NCBI GenBank assembly: GCA_036568605.1
Contig: DATCSE010000476.1
Coordinates: 1 to 27,466, forward strand
DNA from: DATCSE01 sp036568605
GTDB lineage: Bacteria > Pseudomonadota > Gammaproteobacteria > Burkholderiales > Burkholderiaceae_C
Direction: 5' to 3'
DNA length: 27,466 nt
Below are positions 1 through 8,024 of this stretch, piece by piece. The stretch's first letter is position 1. The number at the start of each line of letters is the position of its first letter. Both the position numbers and the translations under genes were made by a program. The notes beneath the pieces are model-generated. The model worked only from the letters and a program-made list of their open reading frames with translations. It searched no databases and had not been told where the DNA came from.

Positions 1-746
1 GTGTTGTAGAGGCCGAGCCGCCACTCGACCGGCTTGTCGCCATAGGTCATCGACAGCCGCTCGACGCTGAGCAGGGGCGCCCCAGCCGGCAGCGCCAGCA
101 GGCTCGCGCTCGCTTCGTCGGCCGCGACCGCGCGAATCTTCTCCTCGGCGCGGATCATGCGCACGCCGAACTCGGTCTCGAACAGTCCGTACATCGGGCC
201 GCGATAACCGGAGAGCTTCTCGGCCGTCAGCCCCTTGAACAGCGGCGCGGGCAGCCAGATGTCGTCGAGCACGACCGGCACGCCGCGGAACGACAGCACG
301 CGCCGCACGCGGATCACGGCGTCGTTCGAGCGCAGCTTCAGCGCGCGCACCAGCGCCGGGCCGGGCCGCTGGCGCACGCAGTCGATGAAGCGGCGCTCCA
401 TCGCGACGCGCTCGCCGCTCGCGGCATCGTCGGGCGTCAGGCGCAGGAAGCGGAACTGGATCGTCTCTTCGGCATGCGTCGCGACGAACGTGCCCTTGCC
501 CTGGCGCCGCACGAGCAGGTTCTCGGCGGCAAGCTCGTCGATGGCCTTGCGCACCGTGCCCTGGCTGACCTTGAAGCGCGCCGCCAGCTCGAGCTCGCTC
601 GGGATCGCCTCCCCGGGCCGCCACTCGCCGGCTTGCAGGCGCTGCGTCAGCAAGGCCTTGATCTGCTGGTACAGCGGGCTGAACGCCGGCGCGTCGGCCG
701 CCGAGGCGGAGGGCGTGGCAGGAGCGAGCAGCGCGGGTCCGGGCAT
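1..746 (-). CDS. GntR-family transcriptional regulator with UTRA domain (HutC subfamily), C-terminus cut by window edge
   Basis: Reading leftward from ATG at 746, the frame stays open to the window edge (248 codons), so the C-terminus is missing. After a short Ala/Pro-rich lead, residues about 22-90 form a GntR winged helix-turn-helix: PLYQQIKALL, PSELELAARF, then SQGTVRKAIDEL and the wing RRQGKGTFVA. Residues about 95 onward match a UTRA ligand-binding domain: paired VIRVRRVLSF and VVLDDIWLP, and later LSVERLSM. Such proteins are usually small-molecule-responsive repressors. The gene is divergent from mdh, and in many Burkholderiales a GntR gene sits between mdh and the sdh operon, so control of TCA genes is a reasonable inference. 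The effector cannot be read from the sequence. Confidence 0.88.
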   Translation of the reverse strand, partial: MPGPALLAPATPSASAADAPAFSPLYQQIKALLTQRLQAGEWRPGEAIPSELELAARFKVSQGTVRKAIDELAAENLLVRRQGKGTFVATHAEETIQFRFLRLTPDDAASGERVAMERRFIDCVRQRPGPALVRALKLRSNDAVIRVRRVLSFRGVPVVLDDIWLPAPLFKGLTAEKLSGYRGPMYGLFETEFGVRMIRAEEKIRAVAADEASASLLALPAGAPLLSVERLSMTYGDKPVEWRLGLYN

Positions 747-867
747 CCCGAGATTGCAGCACAACCATGCGACGCGCGTCCACGCTGGCGCGCAGCCTGA
801 CCTAAACTTGTGGGCTAGCCGCTAGATTCCCTTTCCATCCCCTCCCCTCTTTCTCAACGGAGTTCCC
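747..867. promoter_or_regulatory. Divergent intergenic region between the GntR gene and mdh, with a short dyad
   Basis: This 121-bp gap separates two divergent starts and must hold both promoters. It contains an 11-bp perfect dyad at 815-825 (CTAGC-C-GCTAG), overlapping a weak -10-like TAGATT at 823-828 on the mdh side. The dyad could be the binding site of the neighbouring GntR protein, but it is short and this is only inference. The mdh ribosome-binding site (GGAG at 859-862) is clear; no convincing -35 box was found. Confidence 0.35.
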
Positions 868-1854
868 ATGAGCAAAGCCCCCGTTCGCGTCGCCGTCACC
901 GGTGCCGCCGGTCAGATTGGTTACGCGCTGCTGTTCCGCATCGCCTCGGGCGAGATGCTCGGCAAGGACCAGCCGGTGATCCTGCAACTGCTCGAGATCC
1001 CCGACGAGAAGGCGCAGAACGCGCTGAAGGGCGTGATCATGGAGCTCGACGACTGCGCGTTCCCGCTGCTGGCCGGCGTCGAGGCGCACAGCGATCCGCT
1101 GCAGGCGTTCAAGGACACCGACTACGCGCTGCTGGTCGGCGCACGCCCGCGCGGCCCCGGCATGGAGCGCAAGGACTTGCTCTCGGCCAACGCGCAGATC
1201 TTCACCGCGCAAGGCAAGGCGCTGAACGCGGTCGCGAGCCGCAACGTCAAGGTGCTGGTCGTCGGCAACCCGGCGAACACCAACGCCTACATCGCGATGA
1301 AGAGCGCGCCGGACCTGCCGCGCAAGAACTTCACCGCGATGCTGCGCCTGGATCACAACCGCGCCGCGAGCCAGATCGCCGCGAAGACCGGCAAGCCCGT
1401 GGCCGCGATCGAGAAGCTGACCGTCTGGGGCAACCACTCGCCGACGATGTACGCGGACTACCGCTTCGCGACCATCGAAGGCAAGAGCGTCAAGGACCTG
1501 ATCGCCGACGACACCTGGAACAAGGACACGTTCCTGCCGACGGTCGGCAAGCGCGGCGCGGCGATCATCGCGGCGCGCGGCGTCTCGTCGGCGGCCTCGG
1601 CTGCGAACGCGGCGATCGACCACATGCGCGACTGGGCCCTGGGCAGCAACGGCAAGTGGGTCACGATGGGCATCGCGTCGGACGGCCAGTACGGCATCCC
1701 GAAGGACGTGATGTTCGGCTTCCCGGTCACGACCGACAAGGGCGAGTGGAAGCTCGTCGAAGGCCTGCCGATCGACGCGTTCAGCCAGGAGCGCCTGGAC
1801 ATCACGCTGAAGGAACTGCTCGAGGAGCAGGACGGCGTGAAGCACCTGCTCTGA
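868..1854 (+). CDS. mdh: Malate dehydrogenase (NAD-dependent, LDH-like cytosolic type)
   Basis: Oxidises malate to oxaloacetate with NAD+ in the TCA cycle, in the cytoplasm. The 328-residue length is normal for this family. Visible features are the N-terminal Rossmann dinucleotide loop TGAAGQIG (residues 11-18), the substrate loop GARPR (91-95) with the arginines that select a dicarboxylate, GNPANTN (133-139), the catalytic Asp in LDHNR (D162) and the catalytic His in WGNHSP (H190). The start is supported by GGAG five bases upstream. It is divergent from the GntR regulator and is followed 43 bp later by tam, probably in the same transcript. This is the group close to eukaryotic cytosolic MDH rather than the E. 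coli type, as is usual in Burkholderiales. Confidence 0.97.
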   Translation: MSKAPVRVAVTGAAGQIGYALLFRIASGEMLGKDQPVILQLLEIPDEKAQNALKGVIMELDDCAFPLLAGVEAHSDPLQAFKDTDYALLVGARPRGPGMERKDLLSANAQIFTAQGKALNAVASRNVKVLVVGNPANTNAYIAMKSAPDLPRKNFTAMLRLDHNRAASQIAAKTGKPVAAIEKLTVWGNHSPTMYADYRFATIEGKSVKDLIADDTWNKDTFLPTVGKRGAAIIAARGVSSAASAANAAIDHMRDWALGSNGKWVTMGIASDGQYGIPKDVMFGFPVTTDKGEWKLVEGLPIDAFSQERLDITLKELLEEQDGVKHLL

Positions 1855-1897
1855 TGGGCGGCTGACGTCCACGACTTCCTCGAAGCGGAGGCGACGC

Positions 1898-2701
1898 ATG
1901 GCGGACTGGAACCCCACGCTGTACAGCCGCTTCGAGGACGAGCGCACCCGCCCGGCACGCGAGCTGCTCGCGCGGGTCGCGCTCGAAGCCCCCGCCGACT
2001 CGACGCTGCTGGCCTACGACCTGGGCTGCGGCCCCGGCAATTCGACCGAGCTGCTCGCCGCGCGCTGGCCGCGCGCCGAGATCGTCGGCACCGACAACTC
2101 GGCCGCGATGCTGGAGAGCGCACGCGAGCGGCTGCCCGCCGAGCGCTTCCCGCAGGTCCGCTTCGAGTTCTCCGACATCAATGCCTGGCAGCCGCCGCGC
2201 GCGCCGCATCTGATCTACGCGAACGCCTCGCTGCAGTGGGTGCGCGACCATGCGAGCACGTTCCCGCGCCTGTTCGACACGCTCGCCCCCGGCGGCGTGC
2301 TCGCGGTGCAGATGCCCGACAACCTCGATGAACCCAGCCACCGGCTGATGCGCGAAGTCGCGTCGCAGCCGCCCTATGCAGCGCATCTGGGCGATGCCGC
2401 CGCGGTGCGCAGCCGCATCCTGCCGGCCGGCGGCTACTACGACCTGCTGATGCCCGCCGCGGCGAGCGTCGACATCTGGCGCACCGAGTACCAGCACCCG
2501 ATGGACACGCCGGCGCGCATCGTCGAATGGCTGCGCGCGACCGGACTCAAGTCGTTCGTCGACCCGCTTCCGGCCGATCTGCGCCCCGCGTTCCTCGCCG
2601 ACTACGAGAAGCGCATCGCCGAGGCCTATCCGGCGCGGGCCGACGGCCGGCGCCTGCTCGCGTTCCCGCGCCTGTTCATCGTCGCGACGCGGCGTGCCTG
2701 A
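1898..2701 (+). CDS. tam: Trans-aconitate 2-methyltransferase
   Basis: An S-adenosylmethionine-dependent class I methyltransferase of 267 residues. The SAM-binding motif I is DLGCGPGN (residues 41-48), with an acidic residue at the end of the next strand in VGTDNSAAM. The whole pattern (N-terminal ADWNPTLYSRFEDERTRPA, NASLQWV, LAPGGVLAVQMPDN, EYQHPMD, FPRLFIVA) is that of Tam. Tam methylates trans-aconitate, a spontaneous by-product of aconitase chemistry that inhibits aconitase. GGAG at 1887-1890 supports the start. It lies between mdh and the CitE-like gene, in a region that also encodes AcnB and AcnA, which fits a clean-up role. Subfamily assignment rests on overall resemblance, so substrate specificity is inferred. 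Confidence 0.9.
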   Translation: MADWNPTLYSRFEDERTRPARELLARVALEAPADSTLLAYDLGCGPGNSTELLAARWPRAEIVGTDNSAAMLESARERLPAERFPQVRFEFSDINAWQPPRAPHLIYANASLQWVRDHASTFPRLFDTLAPGGVLAVQMPDNLDEPSHRLMREVASQPPYAAHLGDAAAVRSRILPAGGYYDLLMPAAASVDIWRTEYQHPMDTPARIVEWLRATGLKSFVDPLPADLRPAFLADYEKRIAEAYPARADGRRLLAFPRLFIVATRRA

Positions 2702-2731
2702 CGTCGCGACGATCCCGACTATCCGACGACG

Positions 2732-3760
2732 ATGAGCGAAGCATTTCGAGTCCATCCACGCGACGCGCTGTTCGGCGCAGACGAGCCGCTGCCCGCCCCG
2801 CTGCCCGTCTGCGATCACTACGCCGGCGTCGAAGCCCGCATGCACAAGAGCCTCGCGCTGCAGGCCGAGCTCGGTCCGGTGTTCGATGTCACGCTGGACT
2901 GCGAGGACGGCGCGCCCATCGGCGGCGAGGCCGAGCATGCGCGCATGGCCGCCGAGTTGGTGATGTCCGCGGCCAATGTGCATGGCCGCGTCGGCGCACG
3001 CGTGCATCCGGTGGACCACCCGGCGTTTGCGGCCGATGTTTCGACGCTGATCGGCCATGCCGGCACGCGGCTCGCGTACCTGATGGTGCCCAAGGTGGGC
3101 GACCTCGCCGAGCTCGAACGCGCGATCGCGCACATCGACCACGAGTCGCGCATCTACGCGCTCGGCCGGACGATCCCGGTGCATGCGTTGATCGAGACGC
3201 ATGGTGCGCTGCGCGAAGTCGAGGCGATCGCCGCGCACCCGCGCATCGAGTCGCTGTCGTTCGGGTTGATGGACTTCGTCTCGGCACACCGCGGCGCAAT
3301 CCCGTCGAGCGGGATGAGCGCCGACGGCCAGTTCAGGCATCCGCTGGTCGTGCGCGCGAAACTCGCGATCGCCGCGGCCTGCCACGGCCACGCGAAGACG
3401 CCGTCGCACTGCGTCGTCACCGAGTTCAACGATCACAAGGCCGTCACGGCGGCGGCGACGCGCGCCTCGCACGAGCTCGGCTACACGCGCATGTGGAGCA
3501 TCCACCCGAGCCAGATCGAGCCCATCGTCGAGGCGTTCGCGCCGAGCGCGGCCGAGGTCGAGCATGCGATCGAGATCCTGATCATGGCGCAGGACGCGCA
3601 ATGGGCGCCGATCCGCCACGATGCGCAGGGGCGCGACACGCTGCACGACCGCGCCAGCTATCGCTACTTCTGGCATGTGCTCGAGCGGGCCCAGCGCACC
3701 GGCCAGCCGCTGCCCGCGCAGGTGCGCGAGCGTTTCTTCGCCGAGACATTCGACGCGTGA
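2732..3760 (+). CDS. HpcH/HpaI aldolase/citrate lyase family protein (CitE-like CoA-ester lyase)
   Basis: A 342-residue TIM-barrel protein of the citrate lyase beta-subunit-like superfamily, which makes or breaks C-C bonds in CoA thioesters or 2-keto acids with Mg2+. Visible motifs are LDCEDGAP (residues 55-62), MVPKVGD, ALIETHGAL with the probable metal ligand E155, FGLMDF with D181, and the C-terminal MWSIHPSQIEPI typical of CitE-like proteins. No citrate lyase alpha or gamma subunit or activation genes are nearby, so it is not part of a classical citrate lyase complex; a malyl-CoA, citramalyl-CoA or related lyase is more plausible. It begins 30 bp after tam with no strong ribosome-binding site, suggesting translation dependent on its upstream neighbours. 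Exact substrate unknown. Confidence 0.85.
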   Translation: MSEAFRVHPRDALFGADEPLPAPLPVCDHYAGVEARMHKSLALQAELGPVFDVTLDCEDGAPIGGEAEHARMAAELVMSAANVHGRVGARVHPVDHPAFAADVSTLIGHAGTRLAYLMVPKVGDLAELERAIAHIDHESRIYALGRTIPVHALIETHGALREVEAIAAHPRIESLSFGLMDFVSAHRGAIPSSGMSADGQFRHPLVVRAKLAIAAACHGHAKTPSHCVVTEFNDHKAVTAAATRASHELGYTRMWSIHPSQIEPIVEAFAPSAAEVEHAIEILIMAQDAQWAPIRHDAQGRDTLHDRASYRYFWHVLERAQRTGQPLPAQVRERFFAETFDA

Positions 3761-3908
3761 AAGCGACGTTCGCATGGGCCCTGCCCGGCGATAAACGTGT
3801 CGAGACGAAACAGCAACACCGGTTGCGACTTATCTGACAGCCGGCGTCCTGTGCGCTCCATCACAATCCGCGCACCTTTGACCCTTTGAACGAGAGAAGA
3901 GGACAACC

Positions 3909-4454
3909 ATGAACATTCGTTGGGCACTTCGTACTTCCGCGGCGATCGCGATCGCCGCCGCGTTCGGCACCGCGTCGGCGCAGACCGCGACCCCCGCCAG
4001 CCCGGCCGCGAAGCCGGCCGCCAAGGCCAAGGCGCCGGCCAAGAAGGCGCCACCGGCCAAGGCCGAGCCGGTACCCGAGCCCGCGTCGCAGGCGCAGATC
4101 GAGGCCGCCGAGAAGGTCTACTACGGCCTCTATGACTGCGAGTTCAACCAGACGGTCGACATCTCGATCAACCCGAAGTACCCGGCCTGGGTCGATGTCA
4201 AGCACGGCAAGTCCGTCTACGTGATGAAGCCGGTGCTGTCGTCGACCGGCGCCATCCGCCTCGAAGACCTGCGCGGCGAAGCATTGATGGTGCAGATCGC
4301 CAGCAAGTCCATGCTGCTGAACACGAAGACCGGCACGCGCATCGTCGATGCCTGCGTCAGCCCGAAGCAGCGCGAGCTGATGGAAGCGGCGAAGGTCGCG
4401 AAAAGCGCCGAGGGCGCGAGCATGACGACGACCGCGGCACCTGTCACCAAGTAA
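3909..4454 (+). CDS. Conserved exported protein of unknown function
   Basis: A 181-residue protein with a clear Sec signal peptide: basic MNIRW, an Ala/Ile hydrophobic core, and a likely cleavage after A24 (ASA|QT). Residues about 26-60 are a low-complexity Ala/Lys/Pro linker, as in cell-envelope spacers. The folded part (about 62-157) holds YYGLYDCEFNQ, VMKPVLSSTGAIRLEDL and MVQIASKSMLL, and two cysteines (C77 and C149) that could form a periplasmic disulfide. A good ribosome-binding site (AGAAGAGGA, about 3895-3903) precedes the ATG. I do not recognise a characterised family. Its position between mdh/CitE-like and acnB recalls small hypothetical genes in the same place in other Burkholderiales, but that is memory, not a search result. 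Confidence 0.85.
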   Translation: MNIRWALRTSAAIAIAAAFGTASAQTATPASPAAKPAAKAKAPAKKAPPAKAEPVPEPASQAQIEAAEKVYYGLYDCEFNQTVDISINPKYPAWVDVKHGKSVYVMKPVLSSTGAIRLEDLRGEALMVQIASKSMLLNTKTGTRIVDACVSPKQRELMEAAKVAKSAEGASMTTTAAPVTK

Positions 4455-4507
4455 GCGCGTCGTGACACCCCGCGCCGGCGGCTCTACCCGCCCGGCGCGT
4501 CGGCGGC

Positions 4508-4549
4508 TTGAAGTACGCATGGATCGGTATGTATAATTCGTACATACCG
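4508..4549 (+). promoter_or_regulatory. Promoter and overlapping operator of the toxin-antitoxin pair
   Basis: A near-consensus sigma-70 promoter: TTGAAG at 4508-4513, an 18-bp spacer, and a perfect TATAAT at 4532-4537. The -10 box lies inside a perfect inverted repeat, CGGTATGTA (4525-4533) and TACATACCG (4541-4549), separated by 7 bp. The AT-rich core stands out against the GC-rich surroundings. A dyad across the -10 and start site is the standard layout for autorepression by an AbrB-type antitoxin alone or with its toxin. GGGAG at 4556-4560 is the ribosome-binding site of the antitoxin gene. Confidence 0.8.
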
Positions 4550-4566
4550 ACTCCTGGGAGCGTGTC

Positions 4567-4815
4567 ATGGAAGCCACCGTGGCCGAACGCGGCCAGATCA
4601 CCCTGCCCAAGGCGGTGCGTGATGCACTGGGGCTGACCAAGGGCACCGTGCTCAAAGTCGAACTCGACGGCGGCCGCATCATCCTGCGCAAGGATGTCAG
4701 CGAGGCGCTGCGCCAGGTGCGCGGCAAGTTCAAGCTGGTCGACGGCATCACCCGTACCGACGACGCGATGCGCGCGATCCGCGGCCGCGCTCCCGGCGAC
4801 CCGCTCGACCGCTGA
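4567..4815 (+). CDS. AbrB/MazE-type (SpoVT-AbrB fold) antitoxin, VapB-like
   Basis: An 82-residue DNA-binding antitoxin. The N-terminal swapped-hairpin AbrB domain is clear: EATVAERGQITLPKAVRDAL, then LGLTKGTVLKVE and GGRIILRK (residues about 2-45). The C-terminal part (SEALRQVRGKFKLVDG and following) would be the toxin-binding tail. GGGAG upstream supports the start. The stop TGA ends two bases before the toxin ATG, so the two are translationally coupled. It is expected to neutralise the PIN toxin and repress the promoter dyad just upstream. Confidence 0.9.
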   Translation: MEATVAERGQITLPKAVRDALGLTKGTVLKVELDGGRIILRKDVSEALRQVRGKFKLVDGITRTDDAMRAIRGRAPGDPLDR

Positions 4816-4817
4816 GG

Positions 4818-5222
4818 ATGATCGCGGTCGACTCCTCGGTGCTGATCGATGTCCTGATCGGCGATCCCGCCCACGGCGAAGCCTCCGAGGCTTGCATAGG
4901 CGAAGCGCTGGCAAGCGACGATGTCGTCATCTGCGACGCCGTCGTCGCCGAAGTGCAGGCGATGCTCGACACCTCGGTCAGCTTGATCGACACGCTGTTG
5001 CCGCTCGGCATCCGCTACCTGCCGACACAGGAGGCCGCCGCCATGCGTGCCGGCCACATGAACAAGCGCTTTCGCGCACGCGGCGGCAAGCGCGAGCGCG
5101 TGGTCGCCGACTTCCTGATCGGCGCGCACGCGTTGCTGCAGTGCGGCGGCCTGATCACGCGAGACGACGGCTTCTTCCGCGACTACTTCAAGGGACTGAA
5201 GCTCATCGTCCCGAAGCCCTGA
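4818..5222 (+). CDS. PIN-domain ribonuclease toxin, VapC-like
   Basis: A 134-residue PIN-domain protein covering the whole domain. The acidic residues expected for Mg2+-dependent RNA cleavage are present: D5 in AVDSSVLID, E45 in VVAEVQ, D98 in VVADFLIGAHA, and D116/D117 in LITRDDGFF. VapC toxins typically cut tRNA or rRNA at specific sites and arrest growth; the target here is not visible. The ATG is two bases after the antitoxin stop, and GAGG overlapping that stop can serve as ribosome-binding site. The pair lies between a housekeeping exported-protein gene and acnB, suggesting insertion of a mobile two-gene module. No residues seem to be lost, so it is probably functional. Confidence 0.9.
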   Translation: MIAVDSSVLIDVLIGDPAHGEASEACIGEALASDDVVICDAVVAEVQAMLDTSVSLIDTLLPLGIRYLPTQEAAAMRAGHMNKRFRARGGKRERVVADFLIGAHALLQCGGLITRDDGFFRDYFKGLKLIVPKP

Positions 5223-5287
5223 ACAACTTCCCCGTCACCGACACTTCATCGTTCGGCCATCGAACCCCACCACCATCGGAGCCCGTC

Positions 5288-7873
5288 ATGCTTCAAGCCT
5301 ACCGTCAACACGTTGCCGAGCGCGCCGCGCAAGGGATTCCGCCGCTGCCGCTGTCGGCCAAGCAGACCGCGGAGCTGATCGAACTGCTGAAGGCGCCCCC
5401 GGCGGGCGAGGAAGCCACGCTGGTCGAGCTGATCACGCACCGCGTGCCGGCCGGCGTGGACGACGCGGCCAAGGTCAAGGCGAGCTACCTCGCCGCGCTC
5501 GCGCACGGCACCGAGCGCTGCGTGCTGATCGACCGCCAGAAGGCGACCGAGCTGCTCGGCACGATGCTCGGCGGCTACAACATCAGCCCGCTGGTCAGCC
5601 TGCTCGACGATGCCGCGGTCGGCGCGACCGCAGCCGACGCGCTGAAGAAGACGCTGCTGATGTTCGACCAGTTCCACGACGTGCAGGAGAAGGCGAAGGC
5701 CGGCAACGCGAACGCGCAGGCCGTGCTGCAGAGCTGGGCCGATGCCGAGTGGTTCACCTCGCGCCCCGAGGTGCCGAAGTCGATCACGGTCAGCATCTTC
5801 AAGGTCACCGGCGAGACCAACACCGACGACCTGTCGCCCGCGCCCGATGCTTGGAGCCGCCCCGACATCCCGCTGCACGCGCTCGCGATGCTGAAGAACG
5901 CCCGCCCCGGCATCACGCCCGAGGAAGACGGCAAGCGCGGCCCGATCAAGTTCATCGAAGACCTGCGTGCCCAGGGCCATCTGGTCGCCTACGTCGGCGA
6001 TGTGGTCGGCACCGGCTCCTCGCGCAAGTCGGCGACCAACTCGGTGCTGTGGTGGACCGGCGAGGACATCCCGTTCGTGCCGAACAAGCGCTTCGGCGGC
6101 GTCTGCCTGGGCAGCAAGATCGCGCCCATCTTCTACAACACGATGGAAGACGCCGGCGCACTGCCGATCGAGGTGGACGTGAGCCAGATGAACATGGGCG
6201 ATGTCGTCGAGCTGCGCCCGTACGAAGGCAAGGCACTGAAGAACGGCAACGTCATCGCCGAGTTCAAGGTCAAGAGCGACGTGCTGTTCGACGAGGTGCG
6301 TGCCGGCGGCCGCATCCCGCTGATCATCGGCCGCGGCCTGACCGCGAAGGCGCGCGAGGCGCTGGGCCTGCCCGCGTCGACGCTGTTCCGCCTGCCGGTC
6401 AGCCCGGCCGACAGCGGCAAGGGCTACACGCTCGCGCAGAAGATGGTCGGCAAGGCCTGCGGCCTGCCGGTCGTCGGCGGCAACCAGACCGGCGTGCGCC
6501 CCGGCACCTATTGCGAACCGCGCATGACCAGCGTCGGCTCGCAGGACACGACCGGCCCGATGACGCGCGACGAACTGAAGGACCTGGCCTGCCTGGGCTT
6601 CAGCGCCGACCTCGTGATGCAGTCGTTCTGCCACACCGCCGCGTACCCGAAGCCGGTGGACGTGAAGATGCACCACGAGCTGCCCGAGTTCATCAGCACG
6701 CGCGGCGGCATCAGCCTGCGGCCGGGCGACGGCGTGATCCACTCGTGGCTGAACCGCCTGCTGCTGCCCGACACGGTGGGCACCGGCGGCGACTCGCACA
6801 CGCGCTTCCCGATCGGCATCAGCTTCCCGGCCGGGTCGGGCCTGGTCGCGTTCGCCGCGGCGACCGGCGTGATGCCGCTGGACATGCCCGAGTCGGTGCT
6901 CGTGCGCTTCAAGGGCACGATGCAGCCGGGCGTCACGCTGCGCGACCTCGTCAACGCGATCCCGCTGTACGCGATCAAGCAAGGCCTACTGACCGTCGAG
7001 AAGAAGGGCAAGAAGAACATCTTCAGCGGCCGCATCCTCGAGATCGAAGGGCTGCCGGATCTGAAGGTCGAACAGGCGTTCGAGCTCAGCGACGCGTCGG
7101 CCGAGCGCAGCGCCGCCGGCTGCACGGTGCACCTGAACAAGGAACCGATCATCGAGTACGTCAACAGCAACATCGCGCTGATGAAGTGGATGATCGCGAA
7201 CGGGTACGCCGATGCGCGCAGCCTGCAGCGCCGCATCGCCGCGCAGGAAGCGTGGCTCGCGAACCCGCAGCTGCTGAAGGCCGATGTCGATGCCGAGTAC
7301 GCCGCGGTGATCGAGATCGACCTGGCCGACGTGCACGAGCCCATCGTCGCGTGCCCGAACGACCCGGACGACGTGAAGACGCTGTCCGAAGTCTCCGGCG
7401 CGGTGATCGACGAGGTGTTCATCGGCTCGTGCATGACCAACATCGGCCACTTCCGCGCCGCGTCCAAGCTGCTCGAGGGCAAGCGCGACATCCCGGTCAA
7501 GCTGTGGGTCGCGCCGCCGACCAAGATGGACGCGAAGCAGCTCACCGAGGAGGGCCACTACGGCGTGCTGGGCACGGCCGGCGCGCGCATGGAGATGCCC
7601 GGCTGCAGTCTGTGCATGGGCAACCAGGCGCAAGTCAAGGAAGGCGCGACGGTGTTCTCGACCAGTACCCGCAACTTCCCGAACCGGCTGGGCAAGAACT
7701 CGAACGTGTACCTGGGCTCGGCCGAGCTCGCGGCGATCTGCTCGAAGCTCGGTCGCATCCCGAGCAAGACCGAGTACATGGAAGGCATGGGCGTGCTGAA
7801 CGCGGCCAGCAGCAAGGTCTACCAGTACCTGAATTTCGATCGGATCGAGGAGTACACCGGCGCGACGGCCTGA
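5288..7873 (+). CDS. acnB: Aconitate hydratase B (bifunctional aconitase / 2-methylisocitrate dehydratase)
   Basis: Interconverts citrate and isocitrate through cis-aconitate with a [4Fe-4S] cluster. The reading frame is open far upstream, but the AcnB-type start MLQAYRQHVAER with GGAG seven bases before it fixes the ATG at 5288, giving 861 residues (E. coli AcnB 865). An N-terminal HEAT-like domain (about 1-160) is followed by the swivel domain (VTGETNTDDLSPAPDAW, VVGTGSSRKSATNS) and the catalytic domains (GGDSHTRFPIGISFPAGSG). The cluster ligands are C715 in IGSCMTNIG and C773/C776 in GCSLCMGN, with family spacing. The gene ends near a palindromic repeat facing the convergent sugar dehydrogenase gene. 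Confidence 0.97.
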   Translation: MLQAYRQHVAERAAQGIPPLPLSAKQTAELIELLKAPPAGEEATLVELITHRVPAGVDDAAKVKASYLAALAHGTERCVLIDRQKATELLGTMLGGYNISPLVSLLDDAAVGATAADALKKTLLMFDQFHDVQEKAKAGNANAQAVLQSWADAEWFTSRPEVPKSITVSIFKVTGETNTDDLSPAPDAWSRPDIPLHALAMLKNARPGITPEEDGKRGPIKFIEDLRAQGHLVAYVGDVVGTGSSRKSATNSVLWWTGEDIPFVPNKRFGGVCLGSKIAPIFYNTMEDAGALPIEVDVSQMNMGDVVELRPYEGKALKNGNVIAEFKVKSDVLFDEVRAGGRIPLIIGRGLTAKAREALGLPASTLFRLPVSPADSGKGYTLAQKMVGKACGLPVVGGNQTGVRPGTYCEPRMTSVGSQDTTGPMTRDELKDLACLGFSADLVMQSFCHTAAYPKPVDVKMHHELPEFISTRGGISLRPGDGVIHSWLNRLLLPDTVGTGGDSHTRFPIGISFPAGSGLVAFAAATGVMPLDMPESVLVRFKGTMQPGVTLRDLVNAIPLYAIKQGLLTVEKKGKKNIFSGRILEIEGLPDLKVEQAFELSDASAERSAAGCTVHLNKEPIIEYVNSNIALMKWMIANGYADARSLQRRIAAQEAWLANPQLLKADVDAEYAAVIEIDLADVHEPIVACPNDPDDVKTLSEVSGAVIDEVFIGSCMTNIGHFRAASKLLEGKRDIPVKLWVAPPTKMDAKQLTEEGHYGVLGTAGARMEMPGCSLCMGNQAQVKEGATVFSTSTRNFPNRLGKNSNVYLGSAELAAICSKLGRIPSKTEYMEGMGVLNAASSKVYQYLNFDRIEEYTGATA

Positions 7874-7917
7874 CCGGCGGAGGCAAATCCCGTTCGAGCT
7901 ATCGGGCTGCAGCGAGT

Positions 7918-7990
7918 CCGTTCGGGCTGAGCCTGTCGAAGCCCTGCTCGATTCGCCACCAGCGCTTCGACCGGCTCAGCGCGAACGGGG
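7918..7990. repeat. Dispersed imperfect palindromic repeat (PFGLSLSK type)
   Basis: A 73-bp imperfect palindrome. The left arm starts CCGTTCGGGCTGAGCC and TGTCGAAGCCC; the right arm ends CTTCGACCGGCTCAGC and GCGAACGGGG, with a variable central loop. Related copies lie at 21779-22085 and 26908-27096. It sits between the convergent ends of acnB and the sugar dehydrogenase gene, where it could act as a bidirectional terminator or mRNA end. No transposase is nearby. Confidence 0.85.
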
Positions 7991-8024
7991 TTGCTTGCGC
8001 GCCGTCTTTCTTCGTGAGGCCGCG

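Noticed and set aside
1802..3775. Long minus-strand open frame opposite tam and the CitE-like gene
   Set aside because: Arg/Ala/His-rich shadow without motifs; both plus-strand genes have clear family signatures.
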